Numbered from the stretch's first letter, positions 33,221 through 42,883 are shown. The stretch is DNA of 64,000 bases from Thalassolituus sp006212115 (GCF_040372045.1 NZ_BAABWH010000003.1), one strand, 5' to 3'. Made by a program: numbers and translations. Notes: generated by a model not told the origin, from the letters alone.

Positions 33221-33994
33221 TTATTGAAGCATGTAACGGGCACCCATAAACAGCAGTATGGTTGCCAGTGCTGGTCGAAGTATGGAATCGGGTACGCGTC
33301 GGCTTAGAAGGCTACCAACATGAATCGCGGGGATGGAGCCAATGAGTAAGGCGCCGAGCAGCGTGAAGTCAACGTTACCTAGCCCCAGATGAATAAGGCC
33401 TGCGGCAAGTGTTAGGGGCACTGCGTGGGCGATGTCTGTTCCAACGATATGGGTTCCACGTAATGCGGGGTACAGAATCATCAGAATGGCAGTGCCAATG
33501 GCACCAGCCCCGACAGACGATAGGGTGACGAACACACCCAATAGTACGCCCATCAGCACTGTTGCTGCGGGACGAAAGCGGCTGAGGCTACGCGCGTTTC
33601 TGGCCGCTGCAAAGGCTTGGATTCGGGCGCGCATAAATATCACTATGGCAGTCAGCACCAGCATGATACCGAGTGCACTTTTTAGTAGGTCGCCATAGTC
33701 TTCTGCGTCATTAAAGAAAAAATGAAGTAACGCACCTGTGATTAAGGCTGCAGGCAGAGAACCGATAGCGAGTAGCTTAACCAGGCTCCAATTTACGTGG
33801 CGCTGTTTGTGATGGCTGTATGCTCCACCCGCTTTGGTGAGTGCAGCATAAAGCAAATCAGTACCAACGGCAGTGTGTGCTGGGAAGCCAAAGCTCAGTA
33901 GCAGGGGGGTCATCAGGGCACCGCCGCCAATACCGGTCATGCCGACAATAAAGCCGACTGCTGCGCCTGCGCCGATGTAAAGCAAGAAATCCAT
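33221..33994 (-). CDS. TauE/SafE family sulfite/anion exporter
   Basis: The 257-residue membrane protein has about eight helices and the family hallmark at both halves: GAGAAVGFIVGMTGIGGGALMTP near the N-terminus and a repeat-like GVLLGVFVTLSSVGAGAIGTAIL in the middle. TauE/SafE proteins export sulfite, sulfoacetate or similar anions. Next to it, cysB and cysH (sulfur assimilation) lie on either strand, which supports a sulfur-compound role. The intergenic stretch to cysB (33995-34110) is short and probably holds both promoters. Confidence 0.9.
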   Translation of the reverse strand: MDFLLYIGAGAAVGFIVGMTGIGGGALMTPLLLSFGFPAHTAVGTDLLYAALTKAGGAYSHHKQRHVNWSLVKLLAIGSLPAALITGALLHFFFNDAEDYGDLLKSALGIMLVLTAIVIFMRARIQAFAAARNARSLSRFRPAATVLMGVLLGVFVTLSSVGAGAIGTAILMILYPALRGTHIVGTDIAHAVPLTLAAGLIHLGLGNVDFTLLGALLIGSIPAIHVGSLLSRRVPDSILRPALATILLFMGARYMLQ

Positions 33995-34110
33995 CTGTGT
34001 CGTCTAATCTGAGTGCTAATGTACAGAATGCGACAATGTAGTGGTTGTCATCTATTCTGGAAAGGAATATTTGTTTATATTTTTATAACTCGAATTACAG
34101 GGAGTCGCCC

Positions 34111-35085
34111 ATGAAGCTTCAGCAGCTCAGATATATCTGGGAGGTCGCTCATCATGACCTTAATGTGTCTGCAACAGCGCAGGCTCTGTATACCTCGCAG
34201 CCGGGTATCAGTAAGCAGATCCGACTGCTGGAGGATGAGCTTGGCGTCGAAATCTTTGCTCGTAGCGGCAAGCACCTGACCCGGATAACGCCTGCCGGTG
34301 AGGCTATTTTGAAGATAGCAGGCGATATCTTGCGTAAAACCGAGAGTATTAAGCAGGTCGCTCAGGAGTTCAGTGATGAGCGACGGGGTAGTTTATCTGT
34401 CGCGACGACTCACACTCAGGCTCGGTATGCGTTGCCAGGTGTGATAGAAACTTTTATGCAGCGTTACCCCGATGTGTCGCTGCATATGCATCAGGGTACT
34501 CCGATGCAGATTGCTGAGATGGCAGCCGATGGAACGACTGATTTTGCCATTGCGACTGAGGCGATGGAGCATTTCGGGGATCTGATTATGATGCCTTGTT
34601 ACCGCTGGAATCGCAGTATTCTTGTTCCCAAGGATCACCCTTTGGCGACCATGTCGCAGCCGACGTTAGCGCAGATTGCGGCGTACCCACTTGTGACCTA
34701 TGTGTTTGGTTTTACAGGGCGATCAAAGCTCGACGAGGCCTTTCAGAGTGAGGGCTTGACCCCGAAAGTTGCGTTCACTGCTGCCGATTCTGATGTAATC
34801 AAAACCTATGTCCGCTTAGGGGTGGGTGTAGGTATCGTCGCGAGTATGTCGGTTGACCTTGCTGCGGATTCAGATCTTGTGGCAATTGACGCGTCTCACT
34901 TGTTCGATTCTAGCGTAACCAGTATCGGTTTTCGGAAGGGGACATTTTTGCGGGGCTATATGTATGACTTTATTTCTGCGTTTGCGCCGCATTTGACCCG
35001 TGAATTGGTCGATGCTGCTGCTCAGGCGGGTGGTCGTCAGGATGTGACGTCTCTCTTTGAGTCCATCGTACTGCCCGTACATTAA
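34111..35085 (+). CDS. cysB: LysR-type transcriptional activator CysB
   Basis: CysB activates sulfate-assimilation genes with N-acetylserine as inducer. The 324-residue product has the same length as E. coli CysB and its typical start, MKLQQLRYIWEVAHHDLNVSATAQALYTSQPGISKQI (split here as helix-turn-helix residues about 18-37). The effector domain contains TTHTQARYALP, VDLAA and the GFRKGTFLRGYMYDFI end. ATG 34111 follows GGGAGTCGCCC and matches the family N-terminus; an upstream extension to 34045 would be extra. cysH lies convergent 80 bases downstream. Confidence 0.96.
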   Translation: MKLQQLRYIWEVAHHDLNVSATAQALYTSQPGISKQIRLLEDELGVEIFARSGKHLTRITPAGEAILKIAGDILRKTESIKQVAQEFSDERRGSLSVATTHTQARYALPGVIETFMQRYPDVSLHMHQGTPMQIAEMAADGTTDFAIATEAMEHFGDLIMMPCYRWNRSILVPKDHPLATMSQPTLAQIAAYPLVTYVFGFTGRSKLDEAFQSEGLTPKVAFTAADSDVIKTYVRLGVGVGIVASMSVDLAADSDLVAIDASHLFDSSVTSIGFRKGTFLRGYMYDFISAFAPHLTRELVDAAAQAGGRQDVTSLFESIVLPVH

Positions 35086-35118
35086 TCTATTGGTTGGGCG
35101 AAGCGTTCGGTAACACCT

Positions 35119-35141
35119 GGAAGCCTGTTGTTGAGGCTTCC
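35119..35141. terminator. Convergent hairpin between cysB and cysH
   Basis: GGAAGCC (35119-35125) and GGCTTCC (35135-35141) form a 7-bp stem around a nine-base loop. There is no strong T-run on either side, so termination efficiency is uncertain. The place between two convergent genes supports a terminator. Confidence 0.5.
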
Positions 35142-35164
35142 GGATGTTGTCTTGTCTCAGTTTG

Positions 35165-35806
35165 TTACAGCTTGGTGTGAAGTCCGCACTCGCGATTAGC
35201 CAGAGCTTTCGTTGGGTCGAAGTATTTTGCGACGTTTGGGAGGCCGTGTTCCTTGAGATACTCATCCATTTCCTGAGTCGTCCAGCTAAGTAGAGGCGCG
35301 ACTTTTGTTACCCCGTTAGGGCCGGTCTCAACAACTTGCATGCCTGCTCTGAATTCGGTTTGCTCGGCTCGCACGGCGGTCAACCAGACGTCTGGTGCAA
35401 TTTCCTTCATTGCTCGCGTAAAAGGCTCGAGCTTAAAGTTCTCTGTAAATTCTGCATGGGTCGGGCTGTCTACGGCAGGGATACCGCCAAGGCTGGCGTC
35501 CTGACGTGCTGCGCTGATCTTTGGTGTAAATACATCTATGTTCAGCTTCAGTTCTTCTATCAGCTGCTGTGCGACCTTGTAGGTCTCGCGTGTGTTGTAT
35601 CCTGAATCAATCCAGATGACCTGGATGTCAGGCTTAACTTGTGTAGCCATATGCAGAATAACCGCTTCGTGCGGGCCGAAGTTGGTCGTTACGACTGGCT
35701 TGCTGCCTTGGGCAATTGCCCACTCGACAATTTCCTGAGCTGTTTTGCCGGTCAGAGTTTCGTTCGCTTGATTAATGTCGGTCATATTAAGTGCCTGCTT
35801 GTTCAT
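35165..35806 (-). CDS. cysH: Phosphoadenylyl-sulfate (PAPS) reductase
   Basis: CysH reduces PAPS to sulfite with thioredoxin. Residues show the ATP/PAPS-loop type motif (VVTTNFGPHEAVILHMA), IDSGYNTRETY, the SWTTQEMDEYL-EH region and the catalytic ECGLH at the C-terminus. Iron-sulfur cysteine pairs of APS reductases are absent, so a PAPS-specific enzyme is expected. Start codons are ambiguous: ATG 35806 is used here, ATG 35785 and GTG 35830 are alternatives, none with a strong ribosome site. It is convergent with cysB, its likely activator. Confidence 0.93.
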   Translation of the reverse strand: MNKQALNMTDINQANETLTGKTAQEIVEWAIAQGSKPVVTTNFGPHEAVILHMATQVKPDIQVIWIDSGYNTRETYKVAQQLIEELKLNIDVFTPKISAARQDASLGGIPAVDSPTHAEFTENFKLEPFTRAMKEIAPDVWLTAVRAEQTEFRAGMQVVETGPNGVTKVAPLLSWTTQEMDEYLKEHGLPNVAKYFDPTKALANRECGLHTKL

Positions 35807-35978
35807 GCTTAACTGATTGCAGTTTATCACGCCTTTTTAGCTCAAATTAGAATTAAAAAGCATACGGTTATTCAATGAGGTGTGAGGTTGGGGTGGTGCC
35901 CAAGCAGAATTCGTTGTGTTTGCGAGTTCTGGTGGTAGAGTAGCGGCCTTTGTTATCTAGAGAATTTGTGGGGATACC

Positions 35979-36596
35979 ATGGAAATTGCATGTCTTGACC
36001 TTGAAGGTGTACTGGTTCCAGAGATATGGATTGAATTTGCCAATAAAACCGGCATCGAAGAGCTGAAAGCGACGACTCGGGATATTCCTGATTATGATGT
36101 CCTGATGAAGCAGCGCCTCGCTTTGCTCGACCAGCACGGATTTAAGTTGCAGGACATTCAGGAAGTTATTGCAACACTGAAGCCGCTTGAGGGGGCTCGC
36201 GAGTTCGTCGATTGGTTGCGTGAGCGATTCCAGGTGATCATTCTTTCTGACACATTCTATGAATTTTCTCAGCCGCTGATGCGTCAGTTGGGTTTCCCAA
36301 CATTATTCTGTCACCGTCTTGTTGCTGATGACGAAGGTCGTGTTGTTGACTATAAATTGCGTCAGGCAGACCCTAAGCGTCAGTCTATTCGTGCACTGCA
36401 GACTATTTATTACCGCACCATTGCTGCAGGTGACTCATACAACGATACGACTATGTTGGCTGAGGCTGATGCTGGCATTTTGTTCCACGCTCCGCAAAAT
36501 GTAATTGAAGAGTTTCCTCAATTTCCTGCGGTTCACACTTATGAAGACTTGAAGAAAGAATTTATCAAGGCAAGTAACCGCGATCTTACTCTTTAA
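35979..36596 (+). CDS. thrH: Phosphoserine phosphatase / homoserine phosphotransferase ThrH
   Basis: The 205-residue HAD-family enzyme matches Pseudomonas ThrH: CLDLEGVLVPEIWIEFA with the catalytic Asp7 and Glu9, ILSDTFYEFSQPLMRQLG, and the metal motif GDSYNDTTML. ThrH dephosphorylates phosphoserine and can transfer phosphate to homoserine, linking serine and threonine synthesis. The start is 142 bases from the cysH start, in a divergent arrangement. pabB follows convergent after 5 bases. Confidence 0.94.
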   Translation: MEIACLDLEGVLVPEIWIEFANKTGIEELKATTRDIPDYDVLMKQRLALLDQHGFKLQDIQEVIATLKPLEGAREFVDWLRERFQVIILSDTFYEFSQPLMRQLGFPTLFCHRLVADDEGRVVDYKLRQADPKRQSIRALQTIYYRTIAAGDSYNDTTMLAEADAGILFHAPQNVIEEFPQFPAVHTYEDLKKEFIKASNRDLTL

Positions 36597-36601
36597 GATC
36601 A

Positions 36602-37900
36602 TCACAGTGGGGTAGATAGAATCCGGTCTACCTTGCTGTGTATTTCGGCGTACTCCTCCTCTCCGGTGCTATCAATCACTACGCCGCCGCCTCCCCAGCA
36701 AACAGCGCCACTATCTTTTGCTTCGATTGTTCTTATCAGGATGTTGAAGTCGCAGTTGCCGCTGTCATCGAGATATCCGGCTGAGCCACAATAGGCACCT
36801 CTGGGCTGCGGTTCCAGTTCGTGAATGATTTCCATTGCTCTGATCTTCGGTGCTCCCGTGATCGATCCCCCCGGGAAAGCAGCATTGATCGCGTCCCTTG
36901 GAGTTGCGTTCTCCCGAAGTGTTGCGGTAATGGTGGATACGAGGTGGTGCACGTTAAGGTGGCTTTCCAATTTGAATAAGTCGGTAACGCGAACACTGTT
37001 GCTGGCTGCGTGGACGCTAAGGTCGTTTCTGAGCAGATCAACGATCATCAGGTTCTCAGCTTGATTCTTTACGCTTGCGGTAAGGTTTTTGGCTAATGCT
37101 TCGTCAGCTTCTTTCGATTCGCCTCGTGGTGCAGTTCCCTTTATTGGGCGCGCTTCAAGTAGAAATTCTGGGCGCTTCTGGTTTGTACGTTGTGCAGTGA
37201 CTTTCAAAAGGCGTTCTGGAGAGACGCTGAAAATCGTCCGGTGCTTTTCACGGATGATGCATCCATGAGCAGCGTTGAATGTGGTGAGCAAGTCGATGCC
37301 TGCTTGGTTTTGCAAGTTGTCACTGCAGTAGAACGGAGTTGTGAGGTTGATCTGATAGCAATCTCCGCTTTTCAGGTAGCTCTGAACTGCATTGAAGCTT
37401 CTCAGATAAGAGTCTTTATTTTGCAGTGGTTGCCAGGTTCGGCTTTTTGCTGGTGCAAATTCATCTTGCGACAGAAGTAATTGTTCGACTTGCTCGATGG
37501 CTGAATCCGAAGGCTTATTGTAAGCCTGGATGACGCAGAACTCTTTGTCGGGGTCGATAAGGATTGAAAACTCGTAGCGCCTGAACCAGCAGTGGTCGGA
37601 CGGGGCGTCTGCTTTCTTAGGCGTGCTAGGGTAGTCCAGAATGCCAATCCAGCCGGCGACAAACCAATCCTGTTTAGTGGGTGTCAGTATGTTGGTGGGT
37701 GTTTCGGGGGTGGTTGGAAGTTCTGCTGATGAATCGGTTGGAATGGGGGCTAAGACGTACTTACCAAAAAAGTGCTCATTTTGTGTCAGTTTTACGTAAC
37801 GGCGTTGCCTCTCTGGAATGGTGAGTAGGCAGCTTTCACCGTTCAGTGCCTTGCTATTCATGACTTGAGAGGGTGTTGCGGCTAGCTTTTGTAGGAACAT
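36602..37900 (-). CDS. pabB: Aminodeoxychorismate synthase component I
   Basis: PabB converts chorismate plus ammonia to aminodeoxychorismate for folate synthesis. The 432-residue protein has the chorismate-binding core: DCYQINLTTPF, RPIKGTAPRGE with the family Lys, SVRVTDLFKLESHLNVHH, GSITGAPKIRAMEIIHELEP and GAYCGSAGYLDDSGNCDFNI. The PIKGT form distinguishes PabB from anthranilate synthase (which has PIAGT). The gene ends 5 bases from thrH, convergent, with no room for an independent terminator. Confidence 0.95.
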   Translation of the reverse strand: MFLQKLAATPSQVMNSKALNGESCLLTIPERQRRYVKLTQNEHFFGKYVLAPIPTDSSAELPTTPETPTNILTPTKQDWFVAGWIGILDYPSTPKKADAPSDHCWFRRYEFSILIDPDKEFCVIQAYNKPSDSAIEQVEQLLLSQDEFAPAKSRTWQPLQNKDSYLRSFNAVQSYLKSGDCYQINLTTPFYCSDNLQNQAGIDLLTTFNAAHGCIIREKHRTIFSVSPERLLKVTAQRTNQKRPEFLLEARPIKGTAPRGESKEADEALAKNLTASVKNQAENLMIVDLLRNDLSVHAASNSVRVTDLFKLESHLNVHHLVSTITATLRENATPRDAINAAFPGGSITGAPKIRAMEIIHELEPQPRGAYCGSAGYLDDSGNCDFNILIRTIEAKDSGAVCWGGGGVVIDSTGEEEYAEIHSKVDRILSTPL

Positions 37901-38242
37901 TTTAGGCCACTTTTATTGGGGTTCTGTTCTGTAACCCATTGAAATATCTATGGTAACGGCATTTTCTTTACACTGAGTATACTTAATGTAAGCGCCAGTC
38001 ACCAAGGTTGGTAACTTTGTGTGAAAAAAATAGTAGACATATGCAAATCAACATAATAGATTGGTCGCAAGTCTCGTGTAGCGGGGCTTAAAGACGGTTA
38101 CTGAAATGAGTTGTATGTTCGGTAAGCGAATTGAAAATTGGTCTTCCCGCTCGTGACATCTGCGGACGTTATGAGTAGGATGGCAAACGGGTAAACTGAA
38201 AGACCCGCTGTACTACATAAAAATAATCAGGAGTGTGCACAA
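37901..38242. other. Divergent intergenic region between pabB and the FilA-like gene
   Basis: The 342 bases are AT-rich near 37960-38060 and hold promoters for both directions. AGGAG at 38230-38234 is the ribosome site of the FilA-like gene. The segment CACCAAGGTTGGTAACTTTG near 38000 has a small dyad (ACCAAGGTTGGT). I see no RNA gene or coding frame. Confidence 0.5.
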
Positions 38243-39010
38243 ATGAAATTCCTCAAGAAAGCTTCTCTGGCTGCATCTATCGCCGCTGTATCTTTCGCTG
38301 CTAACGCTGAGCTGGTAGCAATGGACGAAATGGCAATGGCTGCTGCTACTGGTCAAGCTGGTATTGACCTCGATATTACTCTGACTGGCGAAGAAGCCAT
38401 CAGCATCGGTGAAGTTCTGTACACCGATACAGCTGGCGACGCTACCCCAGGCGGCGGTTCACTGGCTATCTCTGGTATCAAGCTGGGTTCTGCTGATGGT
38501 TCTGCAATCACTCTGTACAATGCAATTGACATTGATGAGACTGGTTCAATCATCATGGACGGCAGTGCTACTAGCCTGACTGGTCTGCGTCTGCAGGTTG
38601 CTACAGTTGAGACACGTACCTCAGCTGGCGCCGCAGCTGCTAATCTGGTTAGCGGTCTTGACATCACTATGAACGTAGAAGGCGGCGTTACAACTATCGC
38701 TCAGTCTGGTGCGGACACTACCATTACTTCTGCTGGCGGTTCTGTCGAAGTTACTTCTGGTAGCATGACCCTGCTGAACAATGCGATTGGTGTTTCTGAC
38801 CTGAAAGTATACGGTGTAGATGGTGAAGGTTCTGGTATCAGCACCGATGCAACCTTGGTGTTCAATGGTTCTGGTGTTTCCATTACTGACCTGGATCTTG
38901 CTGGTACTATTGAAATCGGTGATCTGGCACTGGGTGGTTCTTCAATCGGTTCAGTTTCGATTTCTAACATCGCTCTGAATGGTGCTGCTGTAACCATCTC
39001 TGGTCACTAA
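38243..39010 (+). CDS. FilA-like secreted surface protein (DUF6160-type)
   Basis: The 255-residue protein has a signal peptide (after SFAANA, residue 22), then the motif LVAMDEMAMAAATGQAGIDLDITL, which I recall as the hallmark of Acinetobacter FilA-like proteins. The rest is a Gly/Ser/Thr-rich, regularly alternating beta pattern (GSAITLYNAIDIDETGSIIMDGS, SGVSITDLDLAGTIEIGDLALG), compatible with a repetitive beta fold. There are no cysteines. It is strongly biased to GCT/GGT/GTT codons as highly expressed genes are. A strong terminator follows, and the C39-peptidase gene starts 192 bases on, so it is probably made in excess over its partners. Confidence 0.75.
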   Translation: MKFLKKASLAASIAAVSFAANAELVAMDEMAMAAATGQAGIDLDITLTGEEAISIGEVLYTDTAGDATPGGGSLAISGIKLGSADGSAITLYNAIDIDETGSIIMDGSATSLTGLRLQVATVETRTSAGAAAANLVSGLDITMNVEGGVTTIAQSGADTTITSAGGSVEVTSGSMTLLNNAIGVSDLKVYGVDGEGSGISTDATLVFNGSGVSITDLDLAGTIEIGDLALGGSSIGSVSISNIALNGAAVTISGH

Positions 39011-39036
39011 GATATTACATTTTAGTTGCTAGAAAG

Positions 39037-39062
39037 AAGCCCGCTTATGCGGGCTTTTTTTT
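39037..39062 (+). terminator. Rho-independent terminator after the FilA-like gene
   Basis: AGCCCGC (39038-39044), TTAT, GCGGGCT (39049-39055) followed by eight T in total. It lies 27 bases after the stop and separates the FilA-like gene from the rest of the cluster. Confidence 0.93.
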
Positions 39063-39202
39063 GCCTGTCAGATACGTATGAGGGCAAAAAAACCTGTTTA
39101 ATCAGTGAATTATGCTTGGTTGGCGCAAATTGTTTCTGTAACATAGGTTAACGATACAAATTATAATAAAAACTAAAAGGGGGAGGCTGAGGCCTTAGAA
39201 TC

Positions 39203-40144
39203 GTGCTGATTATTCTTTTGGGATCTGTAATCGGATTCGCAATGGCGCACGAACTTGCTGTTGTGAATGAGCGAGAGCAGGGCGACACCGTGGTCCGGGT
39301 GGCCGTTGGTGAAGACTATCAGGAAGATGTGGTAGTCAATGTCGAGCCGCTCGCTGCTAAAAAATTCAAAAACGTCGTACGTCAGGCTTACGACTATTCT
39401 TGCGGGTCTGCCGCTCTAACCACTCTTCTTGATTTTTATCTTGGTCGCAATTTTCAAGAGCGACAGGTCATGGAGGGGTTGCTTCGTTTTGGTGAAACGG
39501 AGCGAATCGTTGAGCGCCGCGGCTTTTCAATGCTGGACATGAAGCGTTTGGTTACTGCGCTCGGTCACCCATCAGGAGGGTTCAAGGCGGAAGCATCCGA
39601 CCTTGAAACTTTAGATCACCCAGCTATCGCACCGATTCAGTATGCGGGATTTAAACACTTCGTTGTTATCCGCACGGTGTACGATGGCCGGGTTTACGTT
39701 GCCGACCCTGCATTAGGCAATATTTCGTTCACACTTCACCGTTTCCTCGAAGTATGGGATAACAACGTTTTATTCATAGTCTTCCCGAATGGGCACAAGC
39801 CGGCAAGTGGTCTTGAGCTTCACGAGGAAGATATGCGCTTCGTTTCTGATCACATTATTGCAGAAAACGCGTTTAAAGAATTTCCAATGTTGCATGTTAA
39901 GTCCGAGCATCAACTGCAGAACGCTATCTATGCATCCTTTAATAACGCCGAATACGAATATCGCCTGAAAGTCGACGAGAATGGTGATGCTGTCATAGGG
40001 GATGACGGTGCATTTGTATTTGAAACTGAAATTAAAACTGCTGAAGAGGGTGGTGACCCGGATAACTTTAATATCCTGGTTACAGATGGCCTTGTCGAAG
40101 ATGGACAGGGCATTAATAAATCTCTCCGCTACAGAAGAAAATAA
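39203..40144 (+). CDS. C39-type cysteine peptidase of the fil-like cluster (FilB-like)
   Basis: The 313-residue product starts at GTG 39203, behind GAGG, with a hydrophobic signal (LIILLGSVIGFAMA). The peptidase core has the catalytic Cys in AYDYSCGSAALTTLL, the His in FKHFVVIRTVY and Asp in YVADPALGNI. This is the papain-like C39 fold used by leader-cutting bacteriocin exporters, here without transporter and exported alone. A C-terminal extension of about 130 residues follows. In Acinetobacter the corresponding gene sits beside filA. A role in processing FilA-like or pilus proteins is inference. The next gene follows after 18 bases. Confidence 0.85.
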   Translation: MLIILLGSVIGFAMAHELAVVNEREQGDTVVRVAVGEDYQEDVVVNVEPLAAKKFKNVVRQAYDYSCGSAALTTLLDFYLGRNFQERQVMEGLLRFGETERIVERRGFSMLDMKRLVTALGHPSGGFKAEASDLETLDHPAIAPIQYAGFKHFVVIRTVYDGRVYVADPALGNISFTLHRFLEVWDNNVLFIVFPNGHKPASGLELHEEDMRFVSDHIIAENAFKEFPMLHVKSEHQLQNAIYASFNNAEYEYRLKVDENGDAVIGDDGAFVFETEIKTAEEGGDPDNFNILVTDGLVEDGQGINKSLRYRRK

Positions 40145-40162
40145 TAAAAGGTAAGCAGACTC

Positions 40163-41185
40163 ATGAAACGCTATGGAATTTTCTCTTTGACACTGCTCGT
40201 TGCAGCCATGAATTGCGCTAATGCCGATGAGCTGGATAAGGCCCGTGAGGCCCTTTCTAAGCAGGATAATGATGCGGATACAGAAAAGGCCCTTGAAGAG
40301 GTCTTCGAGGCAGCAGAGAAGAATTATTCTCTGTTAAAGAAAGGTGGTATGTCGCTTAACTACAATTTTGATTACAGCTATTACGGTGATCAGCGTATCG
40401 ATCTGAATGTTGAAGGGTCAACCATTCGTAGCGTGGATGTGAGTCCTGTTGCGAGCCATTCTTTCACCAACAGTTTTGCCTTTGATTATGGCTTGTTGAA
40501 TAACCTGACGCTGGGTGTTCGCCTTCCTCTGGTTTCCAAATTTGAAACTCAGGATGAGTTATCCGGCTATGGTGTGGGTGACGTAAGCGGAACTGTGCGT
40601 TGGCAGCCATCAGAATATATTCCGGGTAAGGCTTCTCGCACGTTCTTCGGTTCTCTTCGCGTTCCGACTGGTCAGAGTCCATATGAAATCGACGAAAACG
40701 AAGCGCTTTCTACTGGTTCGGGCACCTTTGGTCTGAGTGGTGGCTTGAGCACGTCAAAGGTTCTTGACCCTGTCGTTCTCTTTGGTTCTCTTTCTGCGGG
40801 TTACGACCTACCCGCAACGGATCTCAATCAGGTTCGTGGCGATCAGCTTCTTCAGGAGGTGAACAATAAGGGCAGTATTTCGGCATCTATGGGCTTCGCC
40901 TACTCGTTATCATACGACGTTTCTCTAAGTGCATCGTTCCAAGGCTCTTACTCGATGGGCAGCGAATTTGTTTTATTCCGTCCTTCTACAGGTCAAGAAA
41001 CTCGTTCTGAGACAACAGGGCAAATGAGCGGCATCATGAATTTTGCACTTGGCGTGCGTGTTTCGCCAAAGACGATTGCGAACGTTAATGTTGGTTTTGG
41101 TTTGACAGAGCTGTCACCAGATATCTTGCTTGGACTGTCATTGCCGATTGATATTGAGGGTTCTAAGCCTTCAGAGGGCAACTAA
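40163..41185 (+). CDS. Outer-membrane protein of the fil-like cluster (FilC-like)
   Basis: The 340-residue protein has a signal peptide (after MNCANA, residue 21), a charged helical stretch (ELDKAREALSKQDNDADTEKALEEVFEAAEKN) and then long amphipathic strands (SLNYNFDYSYYGDQRIDLNV, NLTLGVRLPLVSKFE, FFGSLRVPTGQSP). The pattern is that of a barrel of the DUF3187/transporter-like type. No C-terminal Phe is present (ends KPSEGN). The position between the C39 peptidase and the FadL-like gene equals FilC in Acinetobacter. Function unknown. Confidence 0.75.
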   Translation: MKRYGIFSLTLLVAAMNCANADELDKAREALSKQDNDADTEKALEEVFEAAEKNYSLLKKGGMSLNYNFDYSYYGDQRIDLNVEGSTIRSVDVSPVASHSFTNSFAFDYGLLNNLTLGVRLPLVSKFETQDELSGYGVGDVSGTVRWQPSEYIPGKASRTFFGSLRVPTGQSPYEIDENEALSTGSGTFGLSGGLSTSKVLDPVVLFGSLSAGYDLPATDLNQVRGDQLLQEVNNKGSISASMGFAYSLSYDVSLSASFQGSYSMGSEFVLFRPSTGQETRSETTGQMSGIMNFALGVRVSPKTIANVNVGFGLTELSPDILLGLSLPIDIEGSKPSEGN

Positions 41186-41236
41186 TCAGTCATGACTGAT
41201 AAAACGATAATAAATAACAGTTTATGGCGGTTTGAT

Positions 41237-42883
41237 ATGCGGAAGTTAGCGCTGATGGCGATGCTGGTTCCAAGCTTGGCTAACGCTGAGCTGTTGCAGA
41301 ATCTGTTCATCGACAATAAAGCTATGTCTCTGGGGAATGCAGTAACTGCAGATCCTACGGGCATCATGGATATTCATTACAATCCAGCGGGTCTGACCAA
41401 GTTGGATGGTCGACAGTTTCAGTTACAGTTTCATAATATTATTCTGAATTCTGAAGCGAAATTTAGTCTGCCTAGTGACTTCGATGAAGAGGACACCGGG
41501 CTGCTTAACCCTGCGGAGGACCCGGTTCTTAACGAGGGTACGAGCACCGCACATGTTGCTGCGTACTTTCCTGGTATAGGCAGACAGGGTATTCCTCTGC
41601 CAATTATCGCGCTTCCGACTGCAGGCATCTCCATTAAGCCTCCCGGCTCAAAGTTTACATTTGCTAATGCGGTGTATGCGCCGATGGCAGCCGGCTTTTC
41701 GAAGAGCGATGACGATCCCGGTCGGTACCAGGCGAAAGAGGTCGCTATTCAGCGTCTGACATATTTATCCCCATCGTTTGGTTATAAAGTGAACGATCAG
41801 TTTTCGGTTGGTGCAGGTTTGTTGTTTTCGCACCAGGCTGTATCTCTTGAGCAGGAGCTGCGTGCTCCTAACGTCCTTGTGGGGGTTCTAGAAGAGCTTC
41901 AGGACGCTTTTGGTTGTCTCGATATTAATCCCGAAACAGGAGAGCCAGATAGGAACGATCCGTTAGCTCCTTTTATTACTCTCTGTGGTGGTAATGTCGG
42001 TCCTTATGACGATATCGGTACGCTCGACATCACGATGACGGAATCGTTGTCCCCGTCATTCAACCTCGGGATGCTGTGGGAACCAAACAGTTGGTTTAAG
42101 TTTGGCGTTAGCTATCAAAGTGAGGCGACTACTAAACTCACTGGCGATTATGAATTGGAATACACGGATGATTTCGCTGACTTCTTCCGAACCTTTAACT
42201 CTTCGATTATTGGTGCGGTCACCGGTGCTATTTTTTCGTTCCCTCAGGGGCAAACCTATGAATCTGGCCATGTGACTTCTGAACTAACGTATCCCCAGCA
42301 CTTTCAGGCGGGTGTGAAATTCCGTTATTTCGACATTTTTCACTTCAACCTGGATGCTGGGTGGACTGATTTCGATGAATGGGACAGCTTGAATATACAG
42401 TTCGATCGTCAGGTGAGCTTCCTCTCTACAGCTAAGATTCTTTCACCTGAGTTGGTTACCGATACTACTCTGGAAATGCCATTGAACTTCCGCAGCGTGT
42501 GGACTTACAACATTGGTATGGCGATGGATCTGAACTCACGTATTCAATTGCGCATGGGTTTTGAGCCAAGACATAGTTCGATTCCGAAGGACTCCAGAAG
42601 CTTGCAGGCTCCGATTGGGTTTATGCGTATGTACGCAGTCGGTCTGGGTTATCAGTGGGACCTTGATACAACAATTGACCTGTCGATGAGCTTTATGAAG
42701 TCAGTCGAACACATCAAGGCTGACCCACAAAATGCCAGTTCTGATGATGAGTATCCTAATTCAAGTAACTCCCTCAACAGAAACTGTCTGACATGTGTTG
42801 TAACCAACCCTTATCCCGGACTGGATGTAGATACCAAGCTGACCATCGGTCATGCAGGTATCAGCTTCCGAACCAAGTTCTGA
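41237..42883 (+). CDS. FadL/OmpP1-type outer-membrane protein (FilD-like)
   Basis: The 548-residue product has a signal peptide (after PSLANA) and the OmpP1/FadL signature: AMSLGNAVTADPTGIMDIHYNPAGLTKLDG, a WEPNSWFKFGVSYQSEATTKL-like middle region and a final strand GHAGISFRTKF with C-terminal Phe. FadL proteins carry long-chain fatty acids or other hydrophobic compounds across the outer membrane. Residues about 240-275 form a Cys/Asn/Pro loop. I chose ATG 41237 because it directly precedes the signal peptide; ATG 41192 would add 15 residues. The membership in the cluster suggests a link to surface-protein export rather than plain fat uptake. Confidence 0.85.
   Translation: MRKLALMAMLVPSLANAELLQNLFIDNKAMSLGNAVTADPTGIMDIHYNPAGLTKLDGRQFQLQFHNIILNSEAKFSLPSDFDEEDTGLLNPAEDPVLNEGTSTAHVAAYFPGIGRQGIPLPIIALPTAGISIKPPGSKFTFANAVYAPMAAGFSKSDDDPGRYQAKEVAIQRLTYLSPSFGYKVNDQFSVGAGLLFSHQAVSLEQELRAPNVLVGVLEELQDAFGCLDINPETGEPDRNDPLAPFITLCGGNVGPYDDIGTLDITMTESLSPSFNLGMLWEPNSWFKFGVSYQSEATTKLTGDYELEYTDDFADFFRTFNSSIIGAVTGAIFSFPQGQTYESGHVTSELTYPQHFQAGVKFRYFDIFHFNLDAGWTDFDEWDSLNIQFDRQVSFLSTAKILSPELVTDTTLEMPLNFRSVWTYNIGMAMDLNSRIQLRMGFEPRHSSIPKDSRSLQAPIGFMRMYAVGLGYQWDLDTTIDLSMSFMKSVEHIKADPQNASSDDEYPNSSNSLNRNCLTCVVTNPYPGLDVDTKLTIGHAGISFRTKF

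Noticed and set aside
33109..33243. N-terminal extension of the small HTH protein
   Set aside because: It overlaps the end of the TauE-like gene, lacks family similarity, and a good GGAG site precedes the ATG at 33108.
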